Assembly (NCBI GenBank): GCA_025642065.1
Contig: JAODUP010000330.1
Coordinates: 184,501 to 248,500 of the forward strand
DNA: 64,000 bases
DNA from: Paralvinella palmiformis
Taxonomy: Eukaryota > Annelida > Polychaeta > Terebellida > Alvinellidae
Direction of reading: 5' to 3'
A program made the position numbers and the translations under genes. This document shows, in pieces, positions 51,904 through 62,490 of this stretch. The notes beneath the pieces are model-generated. The model was not told where the DNA came from, searched no databases, and saw nothing but the letters and a program-made list of their open reading frames with translations. The stretch's first letter is position 1; every line of letters starts with the position of its first letter.

Positions 51904-52539
51904 CTACAAGTGACACAGCGGGAAAAGATGACGTGACTGAAGGTACCAATCCGAATGACCCAATCACTCAATTCACCTGATATTGATCCCATGCCAAATT
52001 ACAATAAGCCATTCGTTTAATTCACTCTCAGGGCTGTCACAGGAATGAAGACAAATCATTCTGGAAATTGTCACTCAGTGCAATAAAGCCACGAATCAGA
52101 GAGTTCGAATCAGACTTGAAAAATCATAAAACCGGGATAACCTCAGAAAATTATATCCCAAATCTGTGGCACCCTTTTACATTTTTCCACTCAGCATCCC
52201 TGGTTTATTTTAGTGAGATAAGAACTAATTCAGCAATTAATATGTTAAATAGCGAATCCATCAAATGTGAAAGGTGTAATGGGAACACAAGTTCATCGAG
52301 TCAGTGACTATGGCTTAAATAATACACTGACAAATAAATTGTGACCAGTGATTTATTTATTCACCTTTTATAACATGCTGCAGGACATGATTGTGAACCC
52401 GCAGAAGTTGATCCTGTGCCAAATGGGTTATTAAGTAACTGAGTGAATGAGCATGTGTGAGTAACGGCATTAAATCACTGATCACATATGGGACACAGAG
52501 TGATGGACCATCTCCTATGGAAACGAGATTGTGTGAGTG

Positions 52540-52715
52540 ATTTAATTTTTTTAGCCTTGGCACTGGTCACACCCGGGACATTTGGCCAATAAGCGACTCC
52601 CTCGGTAAGTAACCGACAGGTGCAGGTCCCATTGGGATTCAAACTCCCATACATGGAGGTTGGTAGCACAGTACTCTACATATTAGTATTACACCATCAG
52701 GGTTCCCCTTATGGA
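52540..52715 (-). mobile_element. SINE family B, minus-strand copy in PFDN6 intron 2
   Basis: The minus strand reads 'accctgatggtgtaatacta' (tRNA-like head), 'gagtttgaatcccaatggg' (B-box), then 'cgggtgtgaccagtgccaag' and 'aaatcactcacacaatc'. The 3' body matches 27205-27372. Confidence 0.7.
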
Positions 52716-52914
52716 AAGGAGATGAAGCGCCTGACTGATGTGGCTAACTCTGGGATTCGATCACACAATCCATAGATTTGCAGCACACCTTGAACTACAA
52801 ACTGGATCACAGAAGAGCTCTGATGTATTTGCCAGGGGATGATGGCTCACCACACAGTCAGCATTTACAACACTGATGCTAAATTTAATGATCCAGATAG
52901 TAGCCCTCTATATT

Positions 52915-53165
52915 TGATATAAAGTTAATTTATTTACTGATATAAAGTTTATATATTTACTGATATAGTTTATTTATTTACTGATATAACGTTTATTTAT
53001 TTACTGATATAGTTTATTTATTTACTGATATAATGTTTATTTATTTACTGATATAAAGTTTATATATTTACTGATATAGTTTATTTATTTACTGATATAA
53101 AGTTTATATATTTACTGATATAGTTTATTTATTTACTGATATAAAGTTTATATATTTACCGATAT
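52915..53165. repeat. 22-24 bp AT-rich minisatellite
   Basis: Alternating units tttatttatttactgatata(gt) and tttatatatttactgatata(aag), about eleven copies, in PFDN6 intron 2 about 190 bp from exon 2. Confidence 0.92.
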
Positions 53166-53358
53166 ATATCATGCATGATATTTGAATGCCCACCAAATTT
53201 AGCATAATGATTATAAACATGTCCCATTCCAAGTGAATGCTGAAACATTTCACGAACATAATAATAATAATAATCTAGAATTGGATGCAAAGTTATAAAT
53301 AGTTTGAAATTGGGCATTTAGGGATAAAGAAAATGAATAATCAATAAAAATAACTCAC

Positions 53359-53429
53359 ATCTTTCACAAGGCCATTTTCATTCAGCTGTGCATCAAGCTG
53401 TTGTCTTGTGGACAGACATTTCTGATATT
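53359..53429 (-). CDS. PFDN6: Prefoldin subunit 6, exon 2
   Basis: An acceptor 'tctgcttttag' precedes it and a donor 'aaagat|gtgagt' follows. With the last G of exon 1 it encodes E-YQKCLSTRQQLDAQLNENG-LVKD. It is part of the first coiled-coil helix and the turn to the beta-hairpin. The exon is 71 nt and ends in phase 0, directly followed by ELVRLEEG of exon 3. The alignment to the family needs no gap. Confidence 0.93.
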
Positions 53430-54173
53430 CTAAAAGCAGAGGTACCAATTTAATGAATATTCATAATTTTAGTAACATTTCAGTATTTGCAACTTATAGA
53501 AGATTCCCGGCCTCTGACGGCGGCATGTCAGAAGTGGTGACTCGCTGAAAACAAATAACAATTTAAATGTTGAAATGCACACACCTACAGCAACTGACCT
53601 CCCACACTGATCTTACATAACAGGATGGCCAAACTTCAACGCACCAACGACTGAATACTGGACACGATCACGCTGTGAGAAATTCAGACGAGACTATTAG
53701 CATCTTTTCTGATAAAACATAGAAACACACATCTATCAAGACACCCATACATCCTATCGGCCATGACGAATACTCGGTGATGACGAACGAACATAAGTTG
53801 TGAATTGGAATGGATAAGAAGGCTTTAAAGAGGCTGCACAGCACGGCAAACATCCAACAGGACCATACAAAGCCTGGAGGATTCGTAATCAGATCCGTAA
53901 GAGTGGGGACTGAAATGATAGCACCGTAAGACAGATGTACTCACAGTGACGACATAAAAAAATACAGACATCTGAAAATTATTTCCATGTCAAGTTTACA
54001 ATGTCTGATTGCAGGAGACAGACAAGGAGAAGTCTGATATTAGTCTCAGGTTTATCCGGTCCAATAATTGGCTTTCTTAGAGGATTAGAGATTAATGCAT
54101 CGTGTGATTTGCTCAATAAAACACTCGGATAGACTGATAGGAGTAATTCCGGCATTTTATCCAAGCCACAGTA

Positions 54174-54477
54174 CAGGGTTGGGTCCAATTACAAAGATGA
54201 ATTACAATTACTTCCTGGATAATTCTCAATTACAATTCATTTTCATTCCAAATTTCAATTACATTTACAGTTTAAAAATTGGGTCAACTGTGATTACTGT
54301 ATCAGTTAGAAAATGATTTCACTTGATGCAAAAATAATATTAACATACCCAGACGGTAGTCATGCAACCATTTCTGTTACTTTTCAGCCACTAAATAAAA
54401 CCAGTGAAAATTGGTGAGCGCTGTCATAAAACAGTCACATGTTGAAACCATTCTGGAATTGAATTGACCCCATGTCT
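54174..54477. mobile_element. hAT-1 related element in PFDN6 intron 1
   Basis: The right end 'gaattgaattgaccccatgtctg' carries the hAT-1 terminus (last 18 bases shown elsewhere as CAGACATGGGGTCAATTC in reverse). The left end 'cagggttgggtccaattaca' is related but different. 'Caatt' motifs are repeated inside. The 8-bp flanks do not match, so it may be a composite or an old copy. Confidence 0.55.
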
Positions 54478-54811
54478 GCTTCTAACTGAGGCCGCCATCA
54501 GTTCATTTATGTAAATGTGACAGCTCAGTAGATGCTTCTTGTTACAAGAGCAGTGTTACAAAAAAACGTGAGACACGTCAGTTTCTAAATGTCTGAGTAC
54601 CATTCAACAATCACCGATCCTTATTTTTCCATATTTTAGCACCTACCCAGCTGTACCGAACCGAATGTAGAATGCAATTAATGGTACCGAGTCAGTTCAT
54701 AACATTTTTGTTGTATTTTGCATGGACCGAAGTATTTTGATTTTTTGTCACTCATGCGCAGAATTTCCTGGATAATTTATGCTTACCCCCGTAGCTTCCT
54801 CTACATTTCAT

Positions 54812-54838
54812 CCTATGTTAATTTTGTTAACATAGGAC
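54812..54838. repeat. Perfect 11-bp inverted repeat
   Basis: TCCTATGTTAA, a 5-nt loop TTTTG, then TTAACATAGGA. A small hairpin in PFDN6 intron 1. Confidence 0.8.
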
Positions 54839-55545
54839 ATAATGTCAGACAGTTTCAAAGGTTTTTTCGTTAGCACTGCAAGAATATAACTATAAAAAAG
54901 TTGTCTTAACGAATTTCACAATATAGTTTTCTTTAGCCATTTCAGTAACATATGAGGCTGGTTGGACCAATTATACTGTAATATTCATAAATATGCTTTT
55001 GTTCCTAAAATAAATGTTTGGGTGACCCTGTTTACATTGTTATAACTGGGTAATACAAACAGCTTTGGTAAATGACATCAGATTCCAAGAGCATCTGGTT
55101 TCTGTGTCTGGCTTCAAAATGGCAGCACCCACAGACAATTAAACAGCACTTTAAACTGGATTATTTAATATGTGGTTGATCATGTTCATGATTTGACATC
55201 ATTTATAATTTGGGCGAGCATGTTTATAATAGTCCTGAAAATTTGAAATGAAGGTGAACTGTTCCTTTAAACTAATATATGATAATATCTGTTATACTAT
55301 GACAGCCTGAGTGTTATATGGTTGTTTCTGGTAAAATGAAGCAGTAATTATAAAATATCATATTACATCATCAGATGATCTATTGGTCCCCCCCCCTTTC
55401 CCACCTAGTTATTAATTCACTTCTGATCATATCTGAAATATTCAAAATGGTGGATATGCAACTGGATTGAACCAGATCTAGTGCAACCTCCCAGGATATT
55501 ATCTCACATGCTGAGTATTTCTGAATACAACTACAATCATGCCTA

Positions 55546-56689
55546 CTGTATATACTTTGTGTATACGCCACACTTTTGATAGCATGAAATCGGCGCTAAA
55601 AGCGAGTGCGTCTTATAAACGGGTCAGACTAAAAGGAAAGGTAATATTTGGCATAATTTAGGGGGATTGTTTAGGGATTATTGTCCCATTAATAATGAAT
55701 AAATTAACAAAAAACTAAATAATTACGTGTGTTTTCTCTGTTGTCTTTCAAAGTCAAACTTAATTGTGATAACTGTCATGATTATTTAATCTGATGCTCT
55801 AATTAGTGACATGACTACAAGGTGTAAAGTTCACAGGCCTTCATGGCGGAGGCATGGCTACAGAAACAACTATGCGATGATTATAATTCCTACATAGTTG
55901 CTAAGATTATCCAACCAGACTATCTGCCACAGGTCAACAAGTCCCAGTCACGCGGGCCTGTTGTCAAGTAATAATTTATGGGTAACGTAGTCAGTGTCAG
56001 ACTGTCACTGGTACCAAGGTCGTCTGGGAACGGCAAGCACGTGATGATTTATTATATAGAGGTGTCAAATGATCCAAATCGACTGCGATACGAAAATGGC
56101 CACGCTATGACCAAAACGGCGGCCTCCATAAACTATTAAAGGCTGATGTTATTTTTGGAATGTATATAATTGGTCTATCTAAGACGTGTCGCTACTATCG
56201 AAATGTGTGAGCATGTAATTGAACAGAATGGTAAATGAGGCTACTCAATAATGACAATAGAATCTACATCAAAGGTAAACAATTACACCAAACACTCCCA
56301 AAACTGACACATGTCAACTACTAATAAACTACTTCAAACAGCACTACAGAAATGTAATACTATAAAATGGCCTGGGATTCTATCGACCCCACCATCATTA
56401 TTAAATCATTCAAAGTGCTCTATCAGCACTGATTTAGATGGCACAGAAGATGATGTATTGTGGAATGAACAGCATGACAAATCTGACACCGACTCTGATG
56501 GCGAGATGACATATGAACAGATAGCACATATGTTCAATGAAGATAGTGATGATGATGAATTTTTGGGCTTTGAATAAATTTGCTGATTTTAGTGCGTCTT
56601 ATACACAGGTTCGACTCTAGGGGAGTTTATTGGTCCAAAAACCTGGTGCGTCTCATACATATGTGCGGCCTATAATCAAGTATATACGG
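55546..56689 (+). mobile_element. pogo/Tigger-type DNA transposon, internally deleted
   Basis: TA flanks both ends (55544-55545 and 56690-56691). The left end CTGTATATACTTTGTGTATA is inverted at the right, where the reverse complement reads CCGTATATACTTGATTATAG, followed at both ends by '(c/g)gcc(a/g)cac'. It encodes the C-terminal end of a DDE transposase only. TA target sites together with the tail motif fit the pogo group of Tc1/mariner. It lies in PFDN6 intron 1, on the opposite strand to the gene. Confidence 0.75.
56340..56577 (+). pseudogene. pogo/Tigger transposase C-terminal remnant
   Basis: One frame reads 'AWDSIDPTIIIKSFKV', the hallmark end of the pogo-type DDE domain. After a frameshift near 56415 the next frame reads 'DLDGTEDDVLWNEQ' and an acidic tail 'MTYEQIAHMFNEDSDDDEFL', ending at 56577. 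This is the common C-terminal layout of Tigger/pogo transposases. An open frame beginning at 56311 is partly out of frame upstream and is not the real start. Confidence 0.75.
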
Positions 56690-57682
56690 TATTTCTAAAT
56701 ACAACATTACAAGCAGGATCATATTGTGGCCACCAATTAATCAAGGGTCCCAGCTAATTATGCACAGTTTCACAATTTGGTCATATGTGAAATATTGTGT
56801 GGTTGAAGGAAGAATGAATGGAATCACGAGGTGGACATCTCACCAAGTTAAAAATAAATTATATGTTTTGTTTATAAAATAATTGTATTCAAATTAGTTT
56901 GGCAGTTAGCCTAGGCATCGAAATACTACATGTAACTAGGTATTAAAATGCTATAAAATGCTTTTGTTTGGGGCATGTGGTAGAGAATAAAACAGCTTTC
57001 TTTTTGCTTGATGTATGGTTGAAAAGTCACCTGCAACTTATGTTTAGTAAAGTATATTGTATCATACTTTTGAAGCCCTCAGGTGTCACTCAACAAGCCT
57101 CGCAGCTTTCTGACCAATGCCCAAGGTCATATTATTGGTAGCCGCCTATTGTGTTTATTCTAATTTCATTCTTTGTTGTCTTTTTCAACTAACATACAAC
57201 AAACATGCAAATTCTCATGGAGAAATAGTCTGGACTGCAAAATATAATTTTCTGACCAATGGCTATGCAGTTGGGCCCGAAATGAATTATACAATTTTCT
57301 GTGGTTAAAATCAATTTCAGACAGATGTTTCAGATTATATGCATAAATTTTTCTGACTTAAGTTTAATTAAAGCACTATATTATATAGATTGTTAAGTTA
57401 TTAAGCCCTGGTAACACAATATTTGGTATTTCGTAGTATTTCGATACCTAGCCTAGGCACACCCTTATTTTAGAGCAATATACAGTCACAGCAGTGTTGC
57501 AATAATAAACATAATACAAGTCCCAAGACATGTTTGCCTGTTGCTTCCATTCGATCACATCAAATGATCAGTGATGTCCTCATGTGAACAAAACGTGAAT
57601 CGGCTCAGATTTAGACACCTGACACTGTCAGTATCACTCACCATCATGACATGTTAGCAGGACATGAGCCTTTGATGAGGAC

Positions 57683-57805
57683 CACAATGGAAATAAGTCT
57701 TTTTGACTTTTGTGTTATCCTCAGAATTTCTTATGTACTTAATGTTACAACATTGTATTCTATGTATTGTATTTTTATGTACATGAATTCTGAATAAACT
57801 CAACT
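57683..57805 (+). mobile_element. LINE 3' untranslated fragment
   Basis: The segment begins 'ggaccacaatggaaataagt' and ends with 'ctgaataaactcaactccat'. It matches the minus strand of 34575-34710. No coding part remains. Confidence 0.65.
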
Positions 57806-58384
57806 CCATCAACCCATGAGCAAGAGGCCATTGATGATTGAGTTCAGAGTGATGAGGAATACCATAGACCTTGGCCCATCAACACCTCAGTCCAAGTCAT
57901 TTCGTTGCCACTATTTTTCATTGGCATGAGTAATTAAACCAAAAGAAAATTGACAGTTTAGTCGTATATTTTGGCATTATTTCAGATCAGGAAACTATCA
58001 GATAATAAATATTTGTCATTTATCACGACTGTTCAAAATCGGTCCTAAATCCAGCCTATAATCGGGAACAGTGCTTTTTAGCGACGGTTGGTGACTAGAG
58101 ACTACGACATATCTTGCCTCAAAATGGCAGAAGCCCGGTCAGGCTAGTGTTTTAAGACTACTGACTCTCCCGAAGATAAAATCCACATGTCCTGGGCATC
58201 AGGGCTACCGATTTTTCTGGCCCTGGACCACTACTATATTTTTTCGCTATCTTTGTATCAGGAAACATTGTATCTCCTGCATAGGTAAAATACATCACCC
58301 CCACAAAAATCTGGGCCCTCCTGGAAAAAAATGCACCATTCCGATTTGCTGGCGCAGCAAAGGCCTTCTAGCCATGCAGTCTAG

Positions 58385-58445
58385 AACAACTGCAGGTGAT
58401 GATCAGCATAGAAGCTGTGCTGAACAAGCTTCAGCCTAGGGAAAC
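58385..58445 (-). mobile_element. Fragment matching the 5' end of the 23.3-23.9 kb element
   Basis: 'agaagctgtgctgaacaagc' and 'ttcagcctagggaaactccc' match 23795-23840 with about 38 of 44 bases identical. It lies in PFDN6 intron 1. Confidence 0.5.
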
Positions 58446-58777
58446 TCCCCAAAATACAGGCATACAAGCCATGTGATACAGTGTGCGGCTAAGACAGTGA
58501 CAGAACTGTACCGTATGGAACTATTACGGGACAAGGCAGACATTAGTCTGATCAGAGAATGTTTATATTTATGCCATGTGTAATTATTAGTATATTTATA
58601 ATAATAATCATATAAAATTATAATAATCATATTCATAATTTAGAATGATGTAACAACTATCGTTTGGTTGTGATAATGACAATTATAGCCTTATCAGGCT
58701 TATGAGGCTTATCACTCCCAAAATTAATAAAAAGAAACTGACATATATTTTTGTACTTCCACCGTTAATAATTATAC

Positions 58778-58841
58778 CTTTCTGAACTGCGTTATATTTC
58801 TCTAGTTCGTTTTGTAAACGTTTATGCAGACTTTCACTCAT
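58778..58841 (-). CDS. PFDN6: Prefoldin subunit 6, exon 1 (start)
   Basis: The ATG at 58841 opens MSESLHKRLQNELEKYNAVQ-K and ends with one base before a donor 'cagaaag|gtataa'. The next codon is completed by exon 2 (Glu). It is the start of the first coiled-coil helix. The register from 'LQNELEKY' to 'RQQLDAQL' has the same spacing as in known PFDN6. The 5' leader contains a (GT)n tract (complement of CA repeats at 58871-58889). An upstream in-frame ATG at 58916 exists but would add a Cys/Val-rich stretch from the microsatellite and is unlikely. Confidence 0.9.
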
Positions 58842-58870
58842 TGTGAATACGTTGATACAGATACAGAGTC

Positions 58871-58889
58871 TACACACACACACACACAC
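58871..58889. repeat. (CA)n microsatellite in the PFDN6 5' leader region
   Basis: CA repeats 30 bp upstream of the PFDN6 start codon, reading as (GT)n on the coding strand. Confidence 0.93.
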
Positions 58890-59081
58890 TACTAAAAGCC
58901 GTGTAAGATCAGCCAAATGAAAGTTGCGATTTTACCCGGCATGGGACAAGTCATTTTCTGATTGATTTAAAAGCTAGCCCACTTTATACGACAGCTAAAG
59001 TAACTATAATTAACTAGCTATATGTATACCCGTCTTGAGATGTTAAATTTATTTGTTTAAAAGCTATTCTATGACATAATT

Positions 59082-59280
59082 GGCGCCTCTGTGGTCTAAC
59101 TGGTAGCGCCTTGGATCACAGATCTCACTATACCACCTGAGTACGAGTCTCGCGAGGCATGGCCATATCTGAATTAAAGTTGTTTCATCTTTGACTTCGT
59201 TTCATTACATTTGGAGGTCGATCGGACAATTTAGCCTACAATGTGCACAAAAGTGACCGTAAAACATCAATCATCATCAA
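59082..59280 (+). mobile_element. SINE family A, copy upstream of PFDN6
   Basis: Head 'ggcgcctctgtggtctaact' plus 'ggtagcgccttggatcacag'; B-box region 'gagtacgagtctcgcgagg' (diverged); family body; tail 'catcaatcatcatcaa'. It lies about 240 bp upstream of the PFDN6 start, divergent to the gene. Confidence 0.85.
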
Positions 59281-59689
59281 TTAAGTTACGATGATTGAAT
59301 TTCTTAGATTGACTGATCGTTATTTAAAATTTTATAATAGTCGTGCAAAACAAATATTTTCTGGCAGGGCCATCCCTTCGTTATAGTTCCTTATAATTTA
59401 ACTATCAATTCATTCGCTAGCTGTGCCACTCTAACTTTGTATTTTCGGCAGCAGAGCGTACAAGTGCACCATCCGGAAAATTGGCCGAAATTAAAGATGG
59501 CTGAAACCGCCATCTTGAATTCTGATAAATGCGAAAGGTTTCACAAGTAGTAACGAAGCTAATTTTGCTCTCTTAACTATATAAAATACATTTCCATAAA
59601 ACTTTACAGTAGTTAACAATGCAGGGTCTACTGTAGGGGGGGGGGCAACTTGAATAAGAAGTTTGTAATTATTATTATTATTTAAACCC

Positions 59690-61375
59690 ATTCCTTGACC
59701 GTTACGGGTTCTTTATGACTGATACGTGCACTTATTATTTCAGTCTCCCCTGATAGTCCATTCCTTGACGTAGTGAGGAGGTTTGTATGTCTCAGTGATC
59801 CAGACAGCTTCTCTTAGGGACACCCAATTAAGTTGGACAGGTCAGTGGGGGTATAGGGACTTACACTGATATGGACTAAGAGTGGGGTAACGCTAACAGA
59901 AACCTCGAGTGCTGAAGTCGGAGGTATTGGCTCACATGGTGCACTCTAATAGGCCGCACTACCATGTGTTTCAATCGGTATTATGCATGGTCCCAATTCC
60001 GGACAATAATGAAGTGATCGCGGTGCTCGCCCGGTAATGCACCTACATCACCCGAGAGAAACTATCCGAATGACTACAGTACCTCGGTAAAAGAACCGGT
60101 ACGGCACAAGAAGTGATCAACAGAGAACGGTCCTTGCTATCCTGGATACGCCAGTCAGGAAAAGAGTGATACTAGCAGCATAAATAAATACCAGAAAAAC
60201 AGAAACGGGGCTAATGTATACATGTGTCCAGACATCATTCATAAGGAGAGAGAGAGAGGAGGGAAGAACAACTGAGGAAACAGCTGAAAAAAGAAGCGAT
60301 GAAGGAGAAGATAACTTCGTAGAAACAGGAAACGAAATTGTGAAGTTTACACCACGTACCCAAAGACACATTGCAGCTTCACAGCTGATACCTGACCAAA
60401 CAGAACCCAATGATCCACTATATCACTATAGTGGAAGAAATGAAGACAAAGTGACTGTAGACAACACAAACAGTAAAGATGATAATAACATCATAATAAT
60501 GACCGAAATGGCTAGCAACCTCAAACGAGGGAGACGCAAATGGTCTGTAATTTATAGCTTCCACACGGAGACTAATTCTAAATAAATTTAGAATATATAA
60601 CATGTTCGGTTGCCTGGCTGGATGAAAACCTCCTCCTACTGTAGTGCCACAGCTGAGGCACGAACCTGTGACCATAGAATGACCATAGCCATAGGTAAAT
60701 AGTCTCACGCTCTACCTATGAGGTGGTAAAGATATGCAAATACTGTATACAAATGCTACTAACATCTGACAACAAAACAGACATTATTATAGTCACTGAA
60801 ATAAAGCCAAAATACAGCTTAGAGTCAATAACTACACAGCAACTAAAATTAGAAGGGTACGTCACGTATTCTAACCTAGAACACCAGGAAACATCAAGAG
60901 GTATTGCCATATGCATAACAGAAAAACTAACTGAACATACCATTGAAATTAATATAGCCCCCGACTTCAACGAATGTCTATAGTTGTCCATGAATCTACT
61001 TGGGAATTATAAACTACTATTTGGATGTATATACCGTAGCCCCTCGAGCAGTATTGAAAATGATATCAACATGTATGATCTATTACACAGAATATCATCC
61101 TTAAGCAACTCATCTCATGATAGTAGGAGACTTCAATTACCCAAACATCGATTGGAGTACCACAACCAAAGGTATACCCAACACACAAGCCAGATATTTA
61201 TTGATACAGTTTGTGATGTATTTCTATATCAGCATATCACAGAGCCTACTAGATACCGGCCTGGACAGAACCTTAATGTCCTGGACCTCATCCTCACAAA
61301 TGAGGAGAACATGATTAAAAGCATATACAATATATGCCAGGACTAGCTCCGTGACCATATATCCTTAATGTATTT
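59690..61375 (+). mobile_element. LINE 5' region with APE endonuclease, interrupted by a SINE
   Basis: A GC-richer leader (59690-60200) is followed by an open frame (60214-60585) rich in Glu/Thr/Lys without a recognised domain. A SINE family C copy (60585-60722) comes next, and then endonuclease pieces: 'SDNKTDIIIVTEIKPKYSLE', 'QETSRGIAICITEKL', 'NYKLLFGCIYRSPSSSIEND', 'MIVGDFNYPNIDWSTTTKGI' and 'NVLDLILTNEENMIKSI'. These are the successive APE blocks of Jockey/CR1-group LINEs, spread over two frames. The RT is missing. Different LINE fragments follow. Confidence 0.75.
60585..60722 (-). mobile_element. Probable tRNA-derived SINE, family C, copy 2
   Basis: On the minus strand 'cataggtagagcgtgagact' (A-box position) and 'cacaggttcgtgcctcagct' (B-box position) are tRNA-like. 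'tcatccagccaggcaacc' and 'atatattctaaatttattta' follow, shared with 49905-50078. Confidence 0.62.
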
Positions 61376-61439
61376 CTTGCCCACGAACCTCATTTCTTCC
61401 CTACGAACATCCTCAGTCATAGCACCAAACCATCAGACA

Positions 61440-62000
61440 CTATAGGTAATCTTGGTGTTACATTTGATAGCGATTTTATTTCTGAAAACATGTTTCTCTG
61501 ACATGTCGCTCCTGCTTCTGTCATATTCGTGGGTTCGCCGTATTCGGGGCTACGTTTCTCTTTCAGTCGCCAAAACCATTGCTACAGCACTCATTTCTAA
61601 TAGGCTTGATTACGGCAACTCTCTTCTTTATAACACTGCATCTAAGGATATTCGAAAACTTCAGTGTGCTCAGAACTGCTTAGCTAGGGTTGTCACATGG
61701 TCTCCTCGGTTTTCCCATTCTGTCCCACTTCTGAAATCTCATCACTGATTCGATCCCTGTTCAATCTCGCATCATTTTCAAACTCTTTCTTCTGGAAAAC
61801 CTTCATAGCTAAGCCCAGAGAACTCCGTTCGTCAGTTTTTCACTTGTTGTATATTGCCATTTTTCAGTTGCTTTCCCTACTCTTTAGAATTCACTCTCTG
61901 AACATGTTAAATCATCAAATAACATATAGTTTCTTTCCGTCACCATTTTGAAAACTCACCTTTTTAGACTCGCTTATCCTTCCTAAGTCTCCTTTCCATT
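61440..62000 (+). pseudogene. L2/CR1-like LINE, post-RT and C-terminal fragment
   Basis: The plus strand reads 'NLGVTFDSDFISENMF', 'RRIRGYVSLSVAKTIATALI', 'SNRLDYGNSLLYNTASKDIR', 'KLQCAQNCLARVVTWSPRFS' and 'HSVPLLKS', then, in other frames, 'KPRELRSSVFHLL' and 'HLFRLAYPS'. This is the segment after the RT palm in L2-type ORF2. It belongs to a different family from the 31.4-kb copy. It sits directly next to the endonuclease fragment but is not its continuation. Confidence 0.8.
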
Positions 62001-62129
62001 TGATCACTATTGAAGAATTTTGCATCGTACCTGGATTATGAGTTTTCCCAGTCCCAGGCATATATTATTCCAAATGATTTCATCAAAATAATGATGTTGA
62101 AAATATTCTATTTACTATTTAAACAGTGT

Positions 62130-62490
62130 AAAGCTGTATTTTACAAAACGAGTATATGTTCATTTCTTTATATAACTGATACGATGCTGAGTTATTTTTG
62201 TAATTTTATTTACCGTTCAAATAAAATATATATATATAAGTTATTGCTACAATAATTAATCATTTCATAATTAAAGTTATATGGATCATGTGTTGTTTCG
62301 TAATAAAAGATATAATTATCTGTTCTACATCTTTTTATTTTTAAATTTGTCATTAATGTTTTTAATGTTCTATTAAGGGGGGGCATTTGATATAAGCAAT
62401 GCTTCAAGCATCTTGCTTTTCAACATTCTATATGTGTTTGCTTTCATTAAAATTATGTATTATGAATGTGGAAATAAACTATATGAATAT
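62130..62490 (+). mobile_element. 3' untranslated end of the LINE seen at 36.3-38.07 kb
   Basis: Matches 37725-38065 over about 340 bp, including 'gttattgctacaataattaa', 'tctttttatttttaaatttg', 'aagcaatgcttcaagcatc' and 'ttcattaaaattatgtatta'. It is 5'-truncated to the 3' untranslated region. Confidence 0.85.

Noticed and set aside
56311..56577. A new acidic 88-residue host protein
   Set aside because: The preceding alternate frame and the terminal repeats show that it is the C-terminal tail of a pogo/Tigger transposase.
58190..58330. A hAT-like terminus (CAGGGCTACCGATTTTT)
   Set aside because: Only one end is seen and no matching inverted end or target duplication was found.
58842..58916. 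An upstream start for PFDN6 at 58916
   Set aside because: The added residues are encoded by a GT microsatellite and are unlike the family's N-terminus. The ATG at 58841 gives the expected length.
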